A DNA stretch of 54,620 nucleotides from Spirochaetaceae bacterium (GTDB lineage Bacteria; Spirochaetota; Spirochaetia; CADAEX01), in NCBI GenBank assembly GCA_009780675.1, contig WQZP01000016.1, positions 1 through 54,620 of the forward strand, given 5' to 3'. A program made the position numbers and the translations under genes. The notes under the pieces are model-generated. The model worked only from the letters and a program-made list of their open reading frames with translations. It was not told the origin of the DNA and did not search any database. Below, one piece after another: positions 17,022-24,679 of the stretch (within the stretch, counting starts at the first letter, position 1; each line of letters starts with the position of its first letter).

Positions 17022-17930
17022 ATGAGCAAGAAAGAAATTCTTTCTGAAATAAAAAAAATTGAACTTGTAATTAAAAAGCGTTTAAGCGGAAACTCTGCCG
17101 GCTTTTATCTCTCTGCGTACAGAGGTAACGGTATGGAGCTGGAGGGGATCCGGGAGTACTCGGAGGAAGATGACTTCAGGCTGATCGACTGGAATGCTTT
17201 TGCAAAAACAGGAAAGCCGTTTACTCTTGTGATGCAGGAAGAAAGAGACCTGGAGCTCTATCTTATTGTAGATGTTTCCGCGTCTATGGGTGGCGGCGGC
17301 GCTCTTTATCCTGCAAGAAAAACAAAACTGGAAACTGCTGCTGTTGCCGCAGCAATTCTTGGGCTTTCTGCTGCTTCAAGCAGGGATAAAACATCTGTTA
17401 TTCTTTTTTCGGGCAAGGTAGAGGAGACAGTAATGCCAGCTTCCGGAAGAGCGCATGTTTTTGCAATAGCGGAAAAAATTCTGGATTCCAAATCCAACCA
17501 TGAGGGTTCTGATCTTGAAGCAGCCTGCAGAGCGCTGCCTAAAAGCTTCAGGAAAAAAGGGATATGCATAATAATTTCAGATATGGAGTATGATATTCCA
17601 TGGCAAACTCTTTTGCAAATTTCTTCCAGAGTTGAAACTGCTGTTTTTCGCATAAGAGACAACAATGAAAACAGTTCCTCTGCTTTTGCGGAGAGGGAAA
17701 ATCCTGGTTTATTTTCATACGAAGCCAGTGGCGTAGACCCCTGCGGGTATTTTTATGTAAAAGGAAAAGGAAAAACTGCTGCTCTGTTGCCTGTTGTGCC
17801 TGCTGTTATAAAAAATAGCGATAAGGATTTTTCCGAGGCAGCAAAATTTGAAATCCCTTTTGTGGATATATCCACAAGCGATAATATCGTTGAAAAAATA
17901 AATACCTTTTTTAAGTTAAGGAAAAGATGA
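17022..17930 (+). CDS. DUF58 protein of the Bat operon
   Basis: A 302-residue soluble protein. The DUF58 signature (GNGMELEGIREYSEEDDFRLIDWNAFAKT, quoted in parts: GMELEGIREY at 37-46, RLIDWNAFAKTG at 53-64) is followed by a vWA-like fold with MIDAS motif DVSAS at 84-88. DUF58 proteins usually accompany MoxR and are thought to be its client or adaptor. The gene starts one nucleotide after moxR and its stop overlaps the next start by 4 nt. No membrane helix is visible. Confidence 0.92.
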   Translation: MSKKEILSEIKKIELVIKKRLSGNSAGFYLSAYRGNGMELEGIREYSEEDDFRLIDWNAFAKTGKPFTLVMQEERDLELYLIVDVSASMGGGGALYPARKTKLETAAVAAAILGLSAASSRDKTSVILFSGKVEETVMPASGRAHVFAIAEKILDSKSNHEGSDLEAACRALPKSFRKKGICIIISDMEYDIPWQTLLQISSRVETAVFRIRDNNENSSSAFAERENPGLFSYEASGVDPCGYFYVKGKGKTAALLPVVPAVIKNSDKDFSEAAKFEIPFVDISTSDNIVEKINTFFKLRKR

Positions 17931-18874
17931 GAAAAATATTTTTGCTTGTTTTGGTTTTATTTGCGTTATCTTATTCTCAATTCCATCCTCAGGCTTATTC
18001 CCAGGTGATTCCCGGGATGCAGGAATCACCTGGCGCACATGAATCACTGGGGGAACAAGAATCCCAGTCGCCCCAGAAATCAAGAGGAACTGTTTTAAGA
18101 TACAGACTACATCCAACTTTATTGAAAACAGGTGAAAAAGGGTTTATCAGAATTAGAGTTGCTGACAACTTGACGTCATCAGACATAAGAAGAATATCAA
18201 TTAATAATAATCAATGGTTTCATATCAATAACATTGAAATAAACCATAGTGAAAATGAAATCCTTGTTTGGTTTATACCATTTGATCCTGCCATTACTTC
18301 TTTTCCGGAGTTTGAGATAGGAGATAAAATCTATTCGGGAATTCCCATTTCTGTGCAATCCAGACTTGGAAATGTGAATACACTAAATCCTCTTGGGGGA
18401 AAAGTTTTACTGCCGTGGACAAGAGTTTTGTTTGGCGGGGTTTTTACATTATTGGTTATATTTTTGTTTTTATTATATTATGCAATCAAAGTGGTTCCCA
18501 AAAAATTAAGAAAAACAGTTGCTCTAAAAAGCAATGCTTTTAAAAGAAAGTTTTTGTTAAGAAAAATGTCAAGAATGATCCCCAGATTAAACAAATATGA
18601 AAAAACAGATTATATAAAAAGATTTATAAAATTATTAAAAGAATATCTTGAAATCACTACAAGTAAAAAAACAACTTGTTTTACAACCAGAGAGATAATT
18701 ACTGCATTTCCCGAAGCTCCCTGCAAAGAGCTTATTTTTATGGACTCTGTCCGTTTTGGGAATTCCAGCGCAGATTCAGAAACAATTACGGAAACATCAG
18801 GAACAGTATATAATTTTGCGTTAATGTTCGAAAACGTTATGCGGGAAGAGGCAGCAGGAGAGAAGAAGATATGA
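17927..18874 (+). CDS. BatX-like membrane protein with repeat-derived insertion
   Basis: A 315-residue protein starting ATGAG at 17927, overlapping the DUF58 gene by 4 nt. A signal peptide (MRKIFLLVLVLFALSYSQF) leads into a periplasmic region and one transmembrane helix at about 164-187 (VLFGGVFTLLVIFLFLLYYAI), then a basic cytoplasmic tail of some 125 residues. Position between DUF58 and batA, and topology, match the poorly characterised fifth Bat component called BatX in Leptospira or DUF4381-type proteins elsewhere; sequence-level assignment is uncertain. Residues about 25-54 (QVIPGMQESPG, AHESLGEQESQSPQ) are low-complexity and encoded by GC-rich palindromes at 18001-18068, quite unlike the rest of the gene. 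Confidence 0.75.
   Translation: MRKIFLLVLVLFALSYSQFHPQAYSQVIPGMQESPGAHESLGEQESQSPQKSRGTVLRYRLHPTLLKTGEKGFIRIRVADNLTSSDIRRISINNNQWFHINNIEINHSENEILVWFIPFDPAITSFPEFEIGDKIYSGIPISVQSRLGNVNTLNPLGGKVLLPWTRVLFGGVFTLLVIFLFLLYYAIKVVPKKLRKTVALKSNAFKRKFLLRKMSRMIPRLNKYEKTDYIKRFIKLLKEYLEITTSKKTTCFTTREIITAFPEAPCKELIFMDSVRFGNSSADSETITETSGTVYNFALMFENVMREEAAGEKKI
18001..18068. repeat. Palindromes inside the BatX-like gene
   Basis: A perfect 12-bp inverted repeat, CCAGGTGATTCC (18001-18012) and GGAATCACCTGG (18022-18033), encloses a 9-nt loop. A second hairpin, ACTGGG/CCCAGT (18046-18051, 18063-18068), follows. Both are in frame, immediately after the signal peptide, and much GC-richer than surrounding sequence. 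Confidence 0.85.
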
Positions 18875-19866
18875 TGTTTGGAAATCCTGTAATGCTTTTA
18901 TTGATCCCTGTTCTTATGGTTGCTGTCTGGTTTTCGTATAAAAGAAAAAACAGGGGCGCTGTTGTGTTATCTGCTCCTGATAAACAATATATCGAAAAAA
19001 ATAAAACAAGATCCGGATTTAATAAAGACCGTATTTTGTTTGACTTAACCAATTGTTTGTTTTGGATTTCGCTGGTTTTAATTGTATTTTCTTTTTCAGG
19101 CCCGGAGATTGTGACAAAAGAAACAAGATATCTTTCTCCGGGTAACGAATACTTTATAGTGCTGGATGTTTCTCCAAGTATGGCTGTGCCGGAAAACGGC
19201 AGAACAAGGCTGGATAAAGCCAAAGAAATTGCTGAACATATTGTTATGAGTTCAGGGAATGACTACCCTGGCCTTATTCTTTTTGGAAGCAATTCTGTTG
19301 CTTCGGTTCTTCCAACTCCGGACAGAAACACTTTTCTTCACAGGCTTAGGGCAGCCAATATTATGGACCTTGGAGATGCTACTGCCATAGGAACTGCAAT
19401 AGGGACTGCGCTCTATTTTCTTAAAGATTCCAGGCAAGGAGAGAGAAGTATAATACTTATTTCTGATGGAGGCGAAAACTACGGAGAGCTTTCCCCTTTG
19501 GATGCTTCTCTTATGGCAGCGCAATTAGGTATAAGAATAAACTGCATAGCAGTTGGCAGTGTAACAAGTGACAAAATTATTACAATAGAGACAGTTTTTC
19601 GTGACAGAGTGACTGGAAGGGTTTCAGGGGGTTATGACCCTGAATTGTTAAGAGAAATTGCCGGAAACACAAGGGGATATTTTCTTGAAAATCCAACCAA
19701 AGAAACAATAGGGCGGATAACTACAAGCCTTAGAACAGGAATAGAAGAAACCGAAATCTTTTTTTTAAAAAGAAGCCTGTCTGGTTATTTTTTTATACCA
19801 GGAGTTCTTATTCTTTTAATAGCCATGTTTTTAAAAATTGTGGTATTTAAGGAGCTGATGCCGTGA
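18871..19866 (+). CDS. batA: BatA-type vWA membrane protein
   Basis: A 331-residue inner-membrane protein with helices at 5-22, about 58-76 and 308-326 flanking a vWA domain. The metal-ion-dependent adhesion site is intact: DVSPS at 99-103, a Thr region at GDATAIGTAIG about 170, and ISDGGENYG about 195. BatA/BatB proteins are thought to form a periplasm-exposed complex linked to oxidative or envelope stress; direct function is unproven. The start overlaps the BatX-like stop (ATGATG at 18871). ATG at 18874 is an equal alternative. Confidence 0.92.
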   Translation: MMFGNPVMLLLIPVLMVAVWFSYKRKNRGAVVLSAPDKQYIEKNKTRSGFNKDRILFDLTNCLFWISLVLIVFSFSGPEIVTKETRYLSPGNEYFIVLDVSPSMAVPENGRTRLDKAKEIAEHIVMSSGNDYPGLILFGSNSVASVLPTPDRNTFLHRLRAANIMDLGDATAIGTAIGTALYFLKDSRQGERSIILISDGGENYGELSPLDASLMAAQLGIRINCIAVGSVTSDKIITIETVFRDRVTGRVSGGYDPELLREIAGNTRGYFLENPTKETIGRITTSLRTGIEETEIFFLKRSLSGYFFIPGVLILLIAMFLKIVVFKELMP

Positions 19867-20807
19867 AAAATCCTATAGCTCTTCTCCTTCTGTTTATTCC
19901 CCTGTTTCTTTTAATCTTTGAGTTGCGTAAATTGAAAGGGAAAGTAAATTTTTTCTATACTATTTCTTTTCACAGGGAAAAAGCTAAAGCTGCTTCGATT
20001 TTCCGCATAAAACAATTATATGTTATTTCACTTTATACTATAAGCATGATTCTTTTTATTATTGCCCTTTCTTCCCCTTATGTGCTTACTGCAGGAAGAG
20101 ATGTAATGCCAAATACTCCGGTTTTTGCAAGAGATACGATTTTCCTTTTTGATATATCGCAGAGTATGCTTGCAGATGACGGCGATGGTTTAAGCAGGCT
20201 GGAAAAAAGCAAGAGAGCTGCAACTGCCCTGGTTGCTGCCGAAGAGGGGAGATTTGGCATTGTTGTTTTTAAAGGAGAAGCATTTACACTGCTCCCCCTT
20301 ACAGGTAATAAAAATAGTGTAATAAATACTATAGCGAGCCTCTCTCCAGATTTGTTTTCAGCAATAGGTACAGATGTAGGCAGAGGTCTTCTAAGAGCAG
20401 TTGAATCATTTCCAGACCATGAAAATACAGAAAAAAGATTATATCTTTTTACAGATGCAGAAGAGCCTGAAAGGGGGAGTTTCCCAAGATTAAGAAATAT
20501 AATTGCAGATACTATTTCTAAAAATAATATTTCTCTTTATATAGTTCCTCCGGATAAAAAAACAGGCTCGCCTGTTCCTGACAGGGATGTAATATCTGTT
20601 CCGGATATGAGAATGATAAATACTCTTGCCAGACTGCCAAATGCCTCTGTAATTTCCATAAATGATTTAAATATGTCTTCGCTCTTTTTTTTATCTAAAA
20701 GTGATTCTGCAGAATATAGCTTTTCACTGATTTTTTCATTAACAGGGTTTATTATTTTTCTTATAGCTCTATTGCTCCGGGGAATTAAATGGCAAAATAT
20801 TATATAG
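19863..20807 (+). CDS. batB: BatB-type vWA membrane protein
   Basis: A 314-residue paralogue of the preceding protein, with membrane helices at about 4-20, 52-72 and 288-308 and a vWA domain between. MIDAS residues DISQS (97-101), the IGTDVGRGL segment about 162 and FTDAEEPERG about 196 are visible. It starts at a GTG (19863) that overlaps the batA stop by 4 nt and overlaps batC by 19 nt, indicating translational coupling. It differs from batA in the MIDAS-following loop (SMLADDGDGLSRLE), as is usual for the A/B pair. Confidence 0.92.
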   Translation: MKNPIALLLLFIPLFLLIFELRKLKGKVNFFYTISFHREKAKAASIFRIKQLYVISLYTISMILFIIALSSPYVLTAGRDVMPNTPVFARDTIFLFDISQSMLADDGDGLSRLEKSKRAATALVAAEEGRFGIVVFKGEAFTLLPLTGNKNSVINTIASLSPDLFSAIGTDVGRGLLRAVESFPDHENTEKRLYLFTDAEEPERGSFPRLRNIIADTISKNNISLYIVPPDKKTGSPVPDRDVISVPDMRMINTLARLPNASVISINDLNMSSLFFLSKSDSAEYSFSLIFSLTGFIIFLIALLLRGIKWQNII

Positions 20808-21388
20808 TTCTTGTTTTTTTATTATGTTTTTTCTCATCATGCAGCGCTAATTATTTAAGAGCGTGTTATGAAAATCTTTCAGCCATTTACTTGTCCGAAA
20901 GAGGGGAAATGGATAGAGCTCTTACAGTTTTTGCAAGAGCCTCCAATAATACAGTCAATAGCAAGTACAGAAGTTATGTTGAATATAATATTGCTTTTTT
21001 ATACAGGGAAATAGGAGAGCTGGGAGCAGCAGAGATCAGGCTTCTTTCTATTGAAGCGGGCAACGATAAAGCGCTTATATACAGAATCTATTGTGAATTG
21101 GGCGCGATTGCCTTTAAAAAAGGGAATTTTGAACAGGCAGCCAGTTTTTTCAGAAATGCTGTTCTCATTAACAATAATGATATAAAATTGATCCAAAATC
21201 TGGAGCTTGCGCTTTTAATGATTGATGAAGATAATGAAAACAGGGAAGAGAGCGTAAATTATATTCTACCGACTGGCAATATAGAGGTAGACGATGCAAG
21301 AAAACTGCTTAACATAATGTTTGCGGGAGAGGGTCTGTTTTGGATGGAAGATACAGCGGAAAGGGGAGAGCAGGGAAAAGATTGGTAG
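20789..21388 (+). CDS. batC: BatC-type TPR lipoprotein
   Basis: A 199-residue predicted lipoprotein. The signal sequence ends FFSSC with Cys18 as the lipid-modified residue. The rest is helical with TPR-like repeats (VEYNIAFLYREIGELGAAEIRLL about 66-88; IYCELGAIAFKKGNFEQAASFFRNAV about 97-122). BatC and related TPR proteins are thought to bridge the vWA proteins to other envelope partners. The C-terminal 50 residues are acidic. It overlaps batB by 19 nt and ends 5 nt before the chosen batD start. Relative to longer BatC/BatE proteins, it is short. Confidence 0.85.
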   Translation: MAKYYIVLVFLLCFFSSCSANYLRACYENLSAIYLSERGEMDRALTVFARASNNTVNSKYRSYVEYNIAFLYREIGELGAAEIRLLSIEAGNDKALIYRIYCELGAIAFKKGNFEQAASFFRNAVLINNNDIKLIQNLELALLMIDEDNENREESVNYILPTGNIEVDDARKLLNIMFAGEGLFWMEDTAERGEQGKDW

Positions 21389-21393
21389 CCAAA

Positions 21394-23031
21394 ATGTTGA
21401 TTCGGACAGTGGTAATATTGATTTTTCTTTTTTTCTGTTTTTCTCTATATGCAGAAGCTCCAAGCCTTCAGCGGGGCTATGTGGGGCAGATAACTATAGA
21501 AAGAACCTCTTTTCAGGTGAATGAGGAATTCAGGTTTACTATTTTTATTCCTGAAATATCTCCATTGGAATTAGTAATGGAAGAGCCGCAATTCCCAAGT
21601 GGAGTTGAGATTACCAGAGGGCCATCCATAAGACCCGGAATAAATGGAACAATTATTGATTATAGTTTTATATTAAATAGAGCAGGCCGTTATCTCATAG
21701 ACAGCTTTACAATAAAACACCGCAACAGGATTATGCATACAACTCCGGTTTTTATTACTGCTGTGCCAATTCCCCAGCGGCACTATCCCTCCGATGCCTG
21801 GGGTTACAGAGTTTCCAAACCTCCCCCTTCTGTAAGATGGGCTATCCCCAACTACAGCTATTTTCCAGGAGAAATAATCCCCCTCCGCTTCGTAGTAGAA
21901 AATGTAGAAAACCCTAACATCGTTATAGAATCAAGAGTATCGCAAACAATTGGCGGCTATGTAAAAAGGGGCAGCAGAACAGCTCAGGAAAACGAAAAAA
22001 CAATTATTACCAAAAGAGTTGCGAGAGGCGAAATTTACGATGTATTTTTTCATGACCATATATTTGTACCATTCAGATACGGAAGCATAACACTTCCAAA
22101 TGTGGAAATTTATATTTCCGAAGGGACTTCCGAGCACCGGGTAACATTAAAAGGTGTGCCTGTTGCGATTTCCACTCCCCCTAAAGCAGAAAAAAACACA
22201 GGAGCGCTTGGGAATTTTTTCTATGAATATGAAATATCAAGTAACACGATATCAGCTTTTCAAGCTGTTATTTTAACGCAGAGAATTACAGGAACAGGTA
22301 ATTTTTTCGGGATTACGATGCCTGCTCCATATATCAGTGATCCTGAAATTGCTGATATTACTCTTATAAGAGATATCTTTGATGTTGTTCCTGCTGGAAA
22401 TCCTGTGGGGAGCCCTGGTTACAGATTTTTTAAAGGCTCAAGGGAGCTTACTTATTCAATAATTAAAAAAAGAGATGTTGTTTACCGCGATACTACATAT
22501 CCGAAAAATATTTTAATTATGATTCCCGATTTTTCCTGGCATGACCCCTTGCCAGGATTAACACTTAGAGAAAGCTCTGGCATTGCTTTGGCTTTAAATT
22601 TCGAAGAAGATTCGCTTGCGCAACCTGTGTCAGATTTAGCGCAGGCAGATAGAGAAAAGAAAGCAAGAAAAATTTTGTTGGACATATTTAAAATAATTTT
22701 GATAATATCTATAGCCCCTGCTCTTTTTTTTGTATTAAAGAAAAAAATTAAAAAATCAATAATAGCTATTCTAATAATAGTTGTTATATCTGTTATTATT
22801 GGTTTTTTAGTGATAACAAGAGTATTGGCAACCCAGCCTGTTTACGGAATTATTGGCAGTGGGGCTATTAATGTTTATGTTATTCCGGAAGAAGAGGCTA
22901 GTGTTAGATTTATTCTGGAAGATGGTGAGGCAGTCAGAATAATAGGGGAAAAAGGGCAGTTTTATCTTATAGAAAGTGTAGGTAAAGGCAGCAGGGGCTG
23001 GGCAAAAAAAGAAAACATTATACTGGAATAG
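21394..23031 (+). CDS. batD: BatD-type exported protein with C-terminal SH3-like domain
   Basis: A 545-residue exported membrane protein. I start it at ATG 21394, giving signal peptide MLIRTVVILIFLFFCFSLYA; an upstream in-frame ATG at 21340 would bury the signal behind 18 basic residues and overlap batC. The extracytoplasmic part carries BatD-like beta domains: VGQITIERTSFQVNEEFRF about 28 and SYFPGEIIPLRFVVEN about 152. Two helices at about 425-440 and 447-470 follow, then a C-terminal 65-residue SH3b-like segment (VYGIIGSGAINVYVIP ... GWAKKENIILE), which implies this last domain returns to the periplasm. Last of the five Bat proteins; likely scaffolds them. Start site is the main uncertainty. 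Confidence 0.88.
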   Translation: MLIRTVVILIFLFFCFSLYAEAPSLQRGYVGQITIERTSFQVNEEFRFTIFIPEISPLELVMEEPQFPSGVEITRGPSIRPGINGTIIDYSFILNRAGRYLIDSFTIKHRNRIMHTTPVFITAVPIPQRHYPSDAWGYRVSKPPPSVRWAIPNYSYFPGEIIPLRFVVENVENPNIVIESRVSQTIGGYVKRGSRTAQENEKTIITKRVARGEIYDVFFHDHIFVPFRYGSITLPNVEIYISEGTSEHRVTLKGVPVAISTPPKAEKNTGALGNFFYEYEISSNTISAFQAVILTQRITGTGNFFGITMPAPYISDPEIADITLIRDIFDVVPAGNPVGSPGYRFFKGSRELTYSIIKKRDVVYRDTTYPKNILIMIPDFSWHDPLPGLTLRESSGIALALNFEEDSLAQPVSDLAQADREKKARKILLDIFKIILIISIAPALFFVLKKKIKKSIIAILIIVVISVIIGFLVITRVLATQPVYGIIGSGAINVYVIPEEEASVRFILEDGEAVRIIGEKGQFYLIESVGKGSRGWAKKENIILE

Positions 23032-23034
23032 ATT

Positions 23035-23445
23035 ATGGACTTTGGAAAAATTCTGGAACATTGGGAAAAGGAAAGTAAAAACACCTGCCAAGGGCGTTTA
23101 TATCCTGATAAAGATAAGCTTAATGGAGATAACAATGTTTTACCCCAAAACCGGGGGAAAAATTTAAAAATTCTTAAAAAAATGAAACCCCAGGATACAC
23201 TTGATCTCCACGGCTTAACATCAGCCGAAGCGGAAATAGAACTAAAAGAATTTCTCTCGGAGAGCAAAAGAAAGGGGTATACTAAGGTTTGTGTAATTCA
23301 TGGCAAAGGAATTCATTCAAACGGAGAGGGTGTTCTCAATAAAGTTGTTGATAATATTTTAAAAGATTATCCTTATATTGGAACCACAGGGTTTTCACAA
23401 CAAAAAGATGGCGGAAAAGGTTCCCGCTGGATAACTTTTAAGTAA
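23035..23445 (+). CDS. Smr-domain protein
   Basis: A 136-residue protein starting three bases after batD, with a C-terminal Smr domain: TLDLHGLTSAEAE at 55-67 and VIHGKGIHSNGEGVL about 86-100, with GSRWITFK at the end. Small MutS-related domains nick DNA or RNA; stand-alone forms have been linked to ribonuclease activity on stalled-ribosome mRNAs. Here the LDLHG and HGKG motifs are intact. The N-terminal 50 residues are basic and probably disordered. It closes the Bat transcription unit, converging on infA. A functional link to Bat is not implied by the family. Confidence 0.9.
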   Translation: MDFGKILEHWEKESKNTCQGRLYPDKDKLNGDNNVLPQNRGKNLKILKKMKPQDTLDLHGLTSAEAEIELKEFLSESKRKGYTKVCVIHGKGIHSNGEGVLNKVVDNILKDYPYIGTTGFSQQKDGGKGSRWITFK

Positions 23446-23450
23446 TATTT

Positions 23451-23672
23451 TTACTTTTCTCTGTATATTATTCTTCCGCGAGTAAGGTCATAAGGGGAAA
23501 GAGCTACTTTAACCTTGTCTCCGGGTACTATTCGAATATAAAATTTCCTCATTTTTCCTGAAAGGTGGGCAAGTATTACATGACCATTCTTAACTTCTAC
23601 TTTAAACATTGTATTGGGTAAAGATTCCTTCACCACACCATCAATTTCAATGGCTTCTTCTTTATTAGCCAA
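23451..23672 (-). CDS. infA: Translation initiation factor IF-1
   Basis: A 73-residue OB-fold protein that binds the ribosomal A site during initiation. Sequence blocks [39 protein letters not shown] and [18 protein letters not shown] cover the whole family. I place the start at TTG 23672 because GGAGG lies 5 nt upstream and the protein then begins MANKEEAIE, as in most IF-1; the only upstream in-frame ATG (23720) would add 16 unrelated residues. A TTG start may reduce or autoregulate expression. It has its own promoter and is not in a ribosomal protein operon. Confidence 0.96.
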   Translation of the reverse strand: MANKEEAIEIDGVVKESLPNTMFKVEVKNGHVILAHLSGKMRKFYIRIVPGDKVKVALSPYDLTRGRIIYREK

Positions 23673-23723
23673 GTTTCCTCCATTTTTTATATTAATTATT
23701 ACAAATTTTTGTATAATCAAGTT

Positions 23724-23752
23724 ATAATATTTAAATTAAAATTCTTTGTCAA
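23724..23752 (-). promoter_or_regulatory. Promoter of infA
   Basis: TTGACA (23752-23747), 17 nt, TATTAT (23729-23724) on the minus strand is within one base of consensus at perfect spacing. Transcription would begin near 23717, about 45 nt before the TTG start. Confidence 0.8.
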
Positions 23753-23775
23753 CATCACGTATTGTGTCAAAGAAT
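23741..23775. repeat. 8-bp inverted repeat over the infA -35 region
   Basis: ATTCTTTG (23741-23748) and CAAAGAAT (23768-23775) are perfect complements 19 nt apart. They lie between infA and the zinc-finger gene and overlap the infA -35 element, so an operator is possible; coincidence in AT-rich DNA is not excluded. Confidence 0.4.
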
Positions 23776-23877
23776 AAAGCATCTTATTGGCGAAAAATTT
23801 GGTTTGCCACTCTAAACAGGGTTGACAATAACTGTGAAATTGTGCAAATTGCCTGTAATAAAAATGGGGGTATGTTT

Positions 23878-24234
23878 ATGGATAATGATTTTAAAAAAAA
23901 GATGCATGAAACATTACTGAAATTAAAAGAAGAGATTATAAATAACCTTATTTCGGAAAATGATTCTTTCAAATCTTTGATAGAAGACATAGACCCTAAA
24001 GATATAGTGGATATTGCTGCTGATGATATAGACAGAAAAATGCTCGAAACAGTAAGCGCGCATGATATTAAAAGGCTAAAATTGATTGATGCTGCTTTAT
24101 CAAGAATACAAAATGACAGATTTGGAGTTTGTATGAAGTGCGGTAAAAAAATACCAGAAGAACGCCTGGAAGCAATTCCATATGCTGTAATGTGTATAGC
24201 TTGTAAAACAACTGACGAAAAAATGAACAGATAG
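23878..24234 (+). CDS. DksA/TraR-type C4 zinc finger protein
   Basis: A 118-residue protein with a helical N-terminus and a C-terminal zinc finger CMKCGKKIPEERLEAIPYAV-CIAC (Cys85, Cys88, Cys106, Cys109). This is the DksA/TraR finger, and the family binds the RNA polymerase secondary channel and tunes transcription with ppGpp. The N-terminal coiled coil tip carries DPKDIVDIAADDID (39-52), which offers acidic residues like those DksA uses. ATG 23878 is chosen for GGGGG 7 nt upstream; an ATG at 23872 is too close to it, and an upstream in-frame extension to 23746 shows no family resemblance. Whether it is a true DksA or a general stress homologue is open. Confidence 0.9.
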   Translation: MDNDFKKKMHETLLKLKEEIINNLISENDSFKSLIEDIDPKDIVDIAADDIDRKMLETVSAHDIKRLKLIDAALSRIQNDRFGVCMKCGKKIPEERLEAIPYAVMCIACKTTDEKMNR

Positions 24235-24293
24235 TCTAATAAATTATTAAAAATAGCCGATAGTTTTCATAAGTACAAAAAAGAGGCTTAGTT

Positions 24294-24677
24294 ATGGAAA
24301 CTATAAACACTATTTCAAGTATAGCAGCACCTTTTTCTCATATTTTAAAAGCAGGCTATTCAGGCGGAAGTTTGTCTGTTCCTGTCAGTGATGCAGGCAT
24401 TAGCACCAGATTTAAGCACATAACAGGTATCCCATTACCATCAGATAGCAGTAATGTCTCTTATACCAGGCTTAGACAGCTTGATATGTTGATTGCCCAG
24501 ATAGGTAAATTAAGGGATAGGGAAATTGTGGAAATCGATTTTGAGAGCATTGAACAAGGTCAGCTTCAACATATAATAGACAATTTTGCTTATGAGCTCA
24601 GGAACGGATTAAATTCCCAGGCAGATCCTTACCAGAGGATATATTCTCCGGGTTCTATACTTAATATGACTGCCTGA
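24294..24677 (+). CDS. Small hypothetical protein
   Basis: A 127-residue soluble protein with no signal or membrane segment. The first 50 residues are Ser/Gly-rich with low order (AGYSGGSLSVPVSD). Residues 57-115 look helical (YTRLRQLDMLIAQIGKLRDREIVEIDF, quoted in parts: LRQLDMLIAQIGKLRD). AAGAGG lies about 8 nt before the ATG. It ends 2 nt before the next gene, so the pair forms an operon. I do not recognise a family; the composition is normal for the window, so it is probably a lineage-specific protein and not a spurious frame. Confidence 0.75.
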   Translation: METINTISSIAAPFSHILKAGYSGGSLSVPVSDAGISTRFKHITGIPLPSDSSNVSYTRLRQLDMLIAQIGKLRDREIVEIDFESIEQGQLQHIIDNFAYELRNGLNSQADPYQRIYSPGSILNMTA

Positions 24678-24679
24678 TA

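Noticed and set aside
23746-23877. N-terminal extension of the zinc-finger protein
   Set aside because: The Shine-Dalgarno at 23864-23870 fixes the start at 23878, and the extension covers the infA promoter area.
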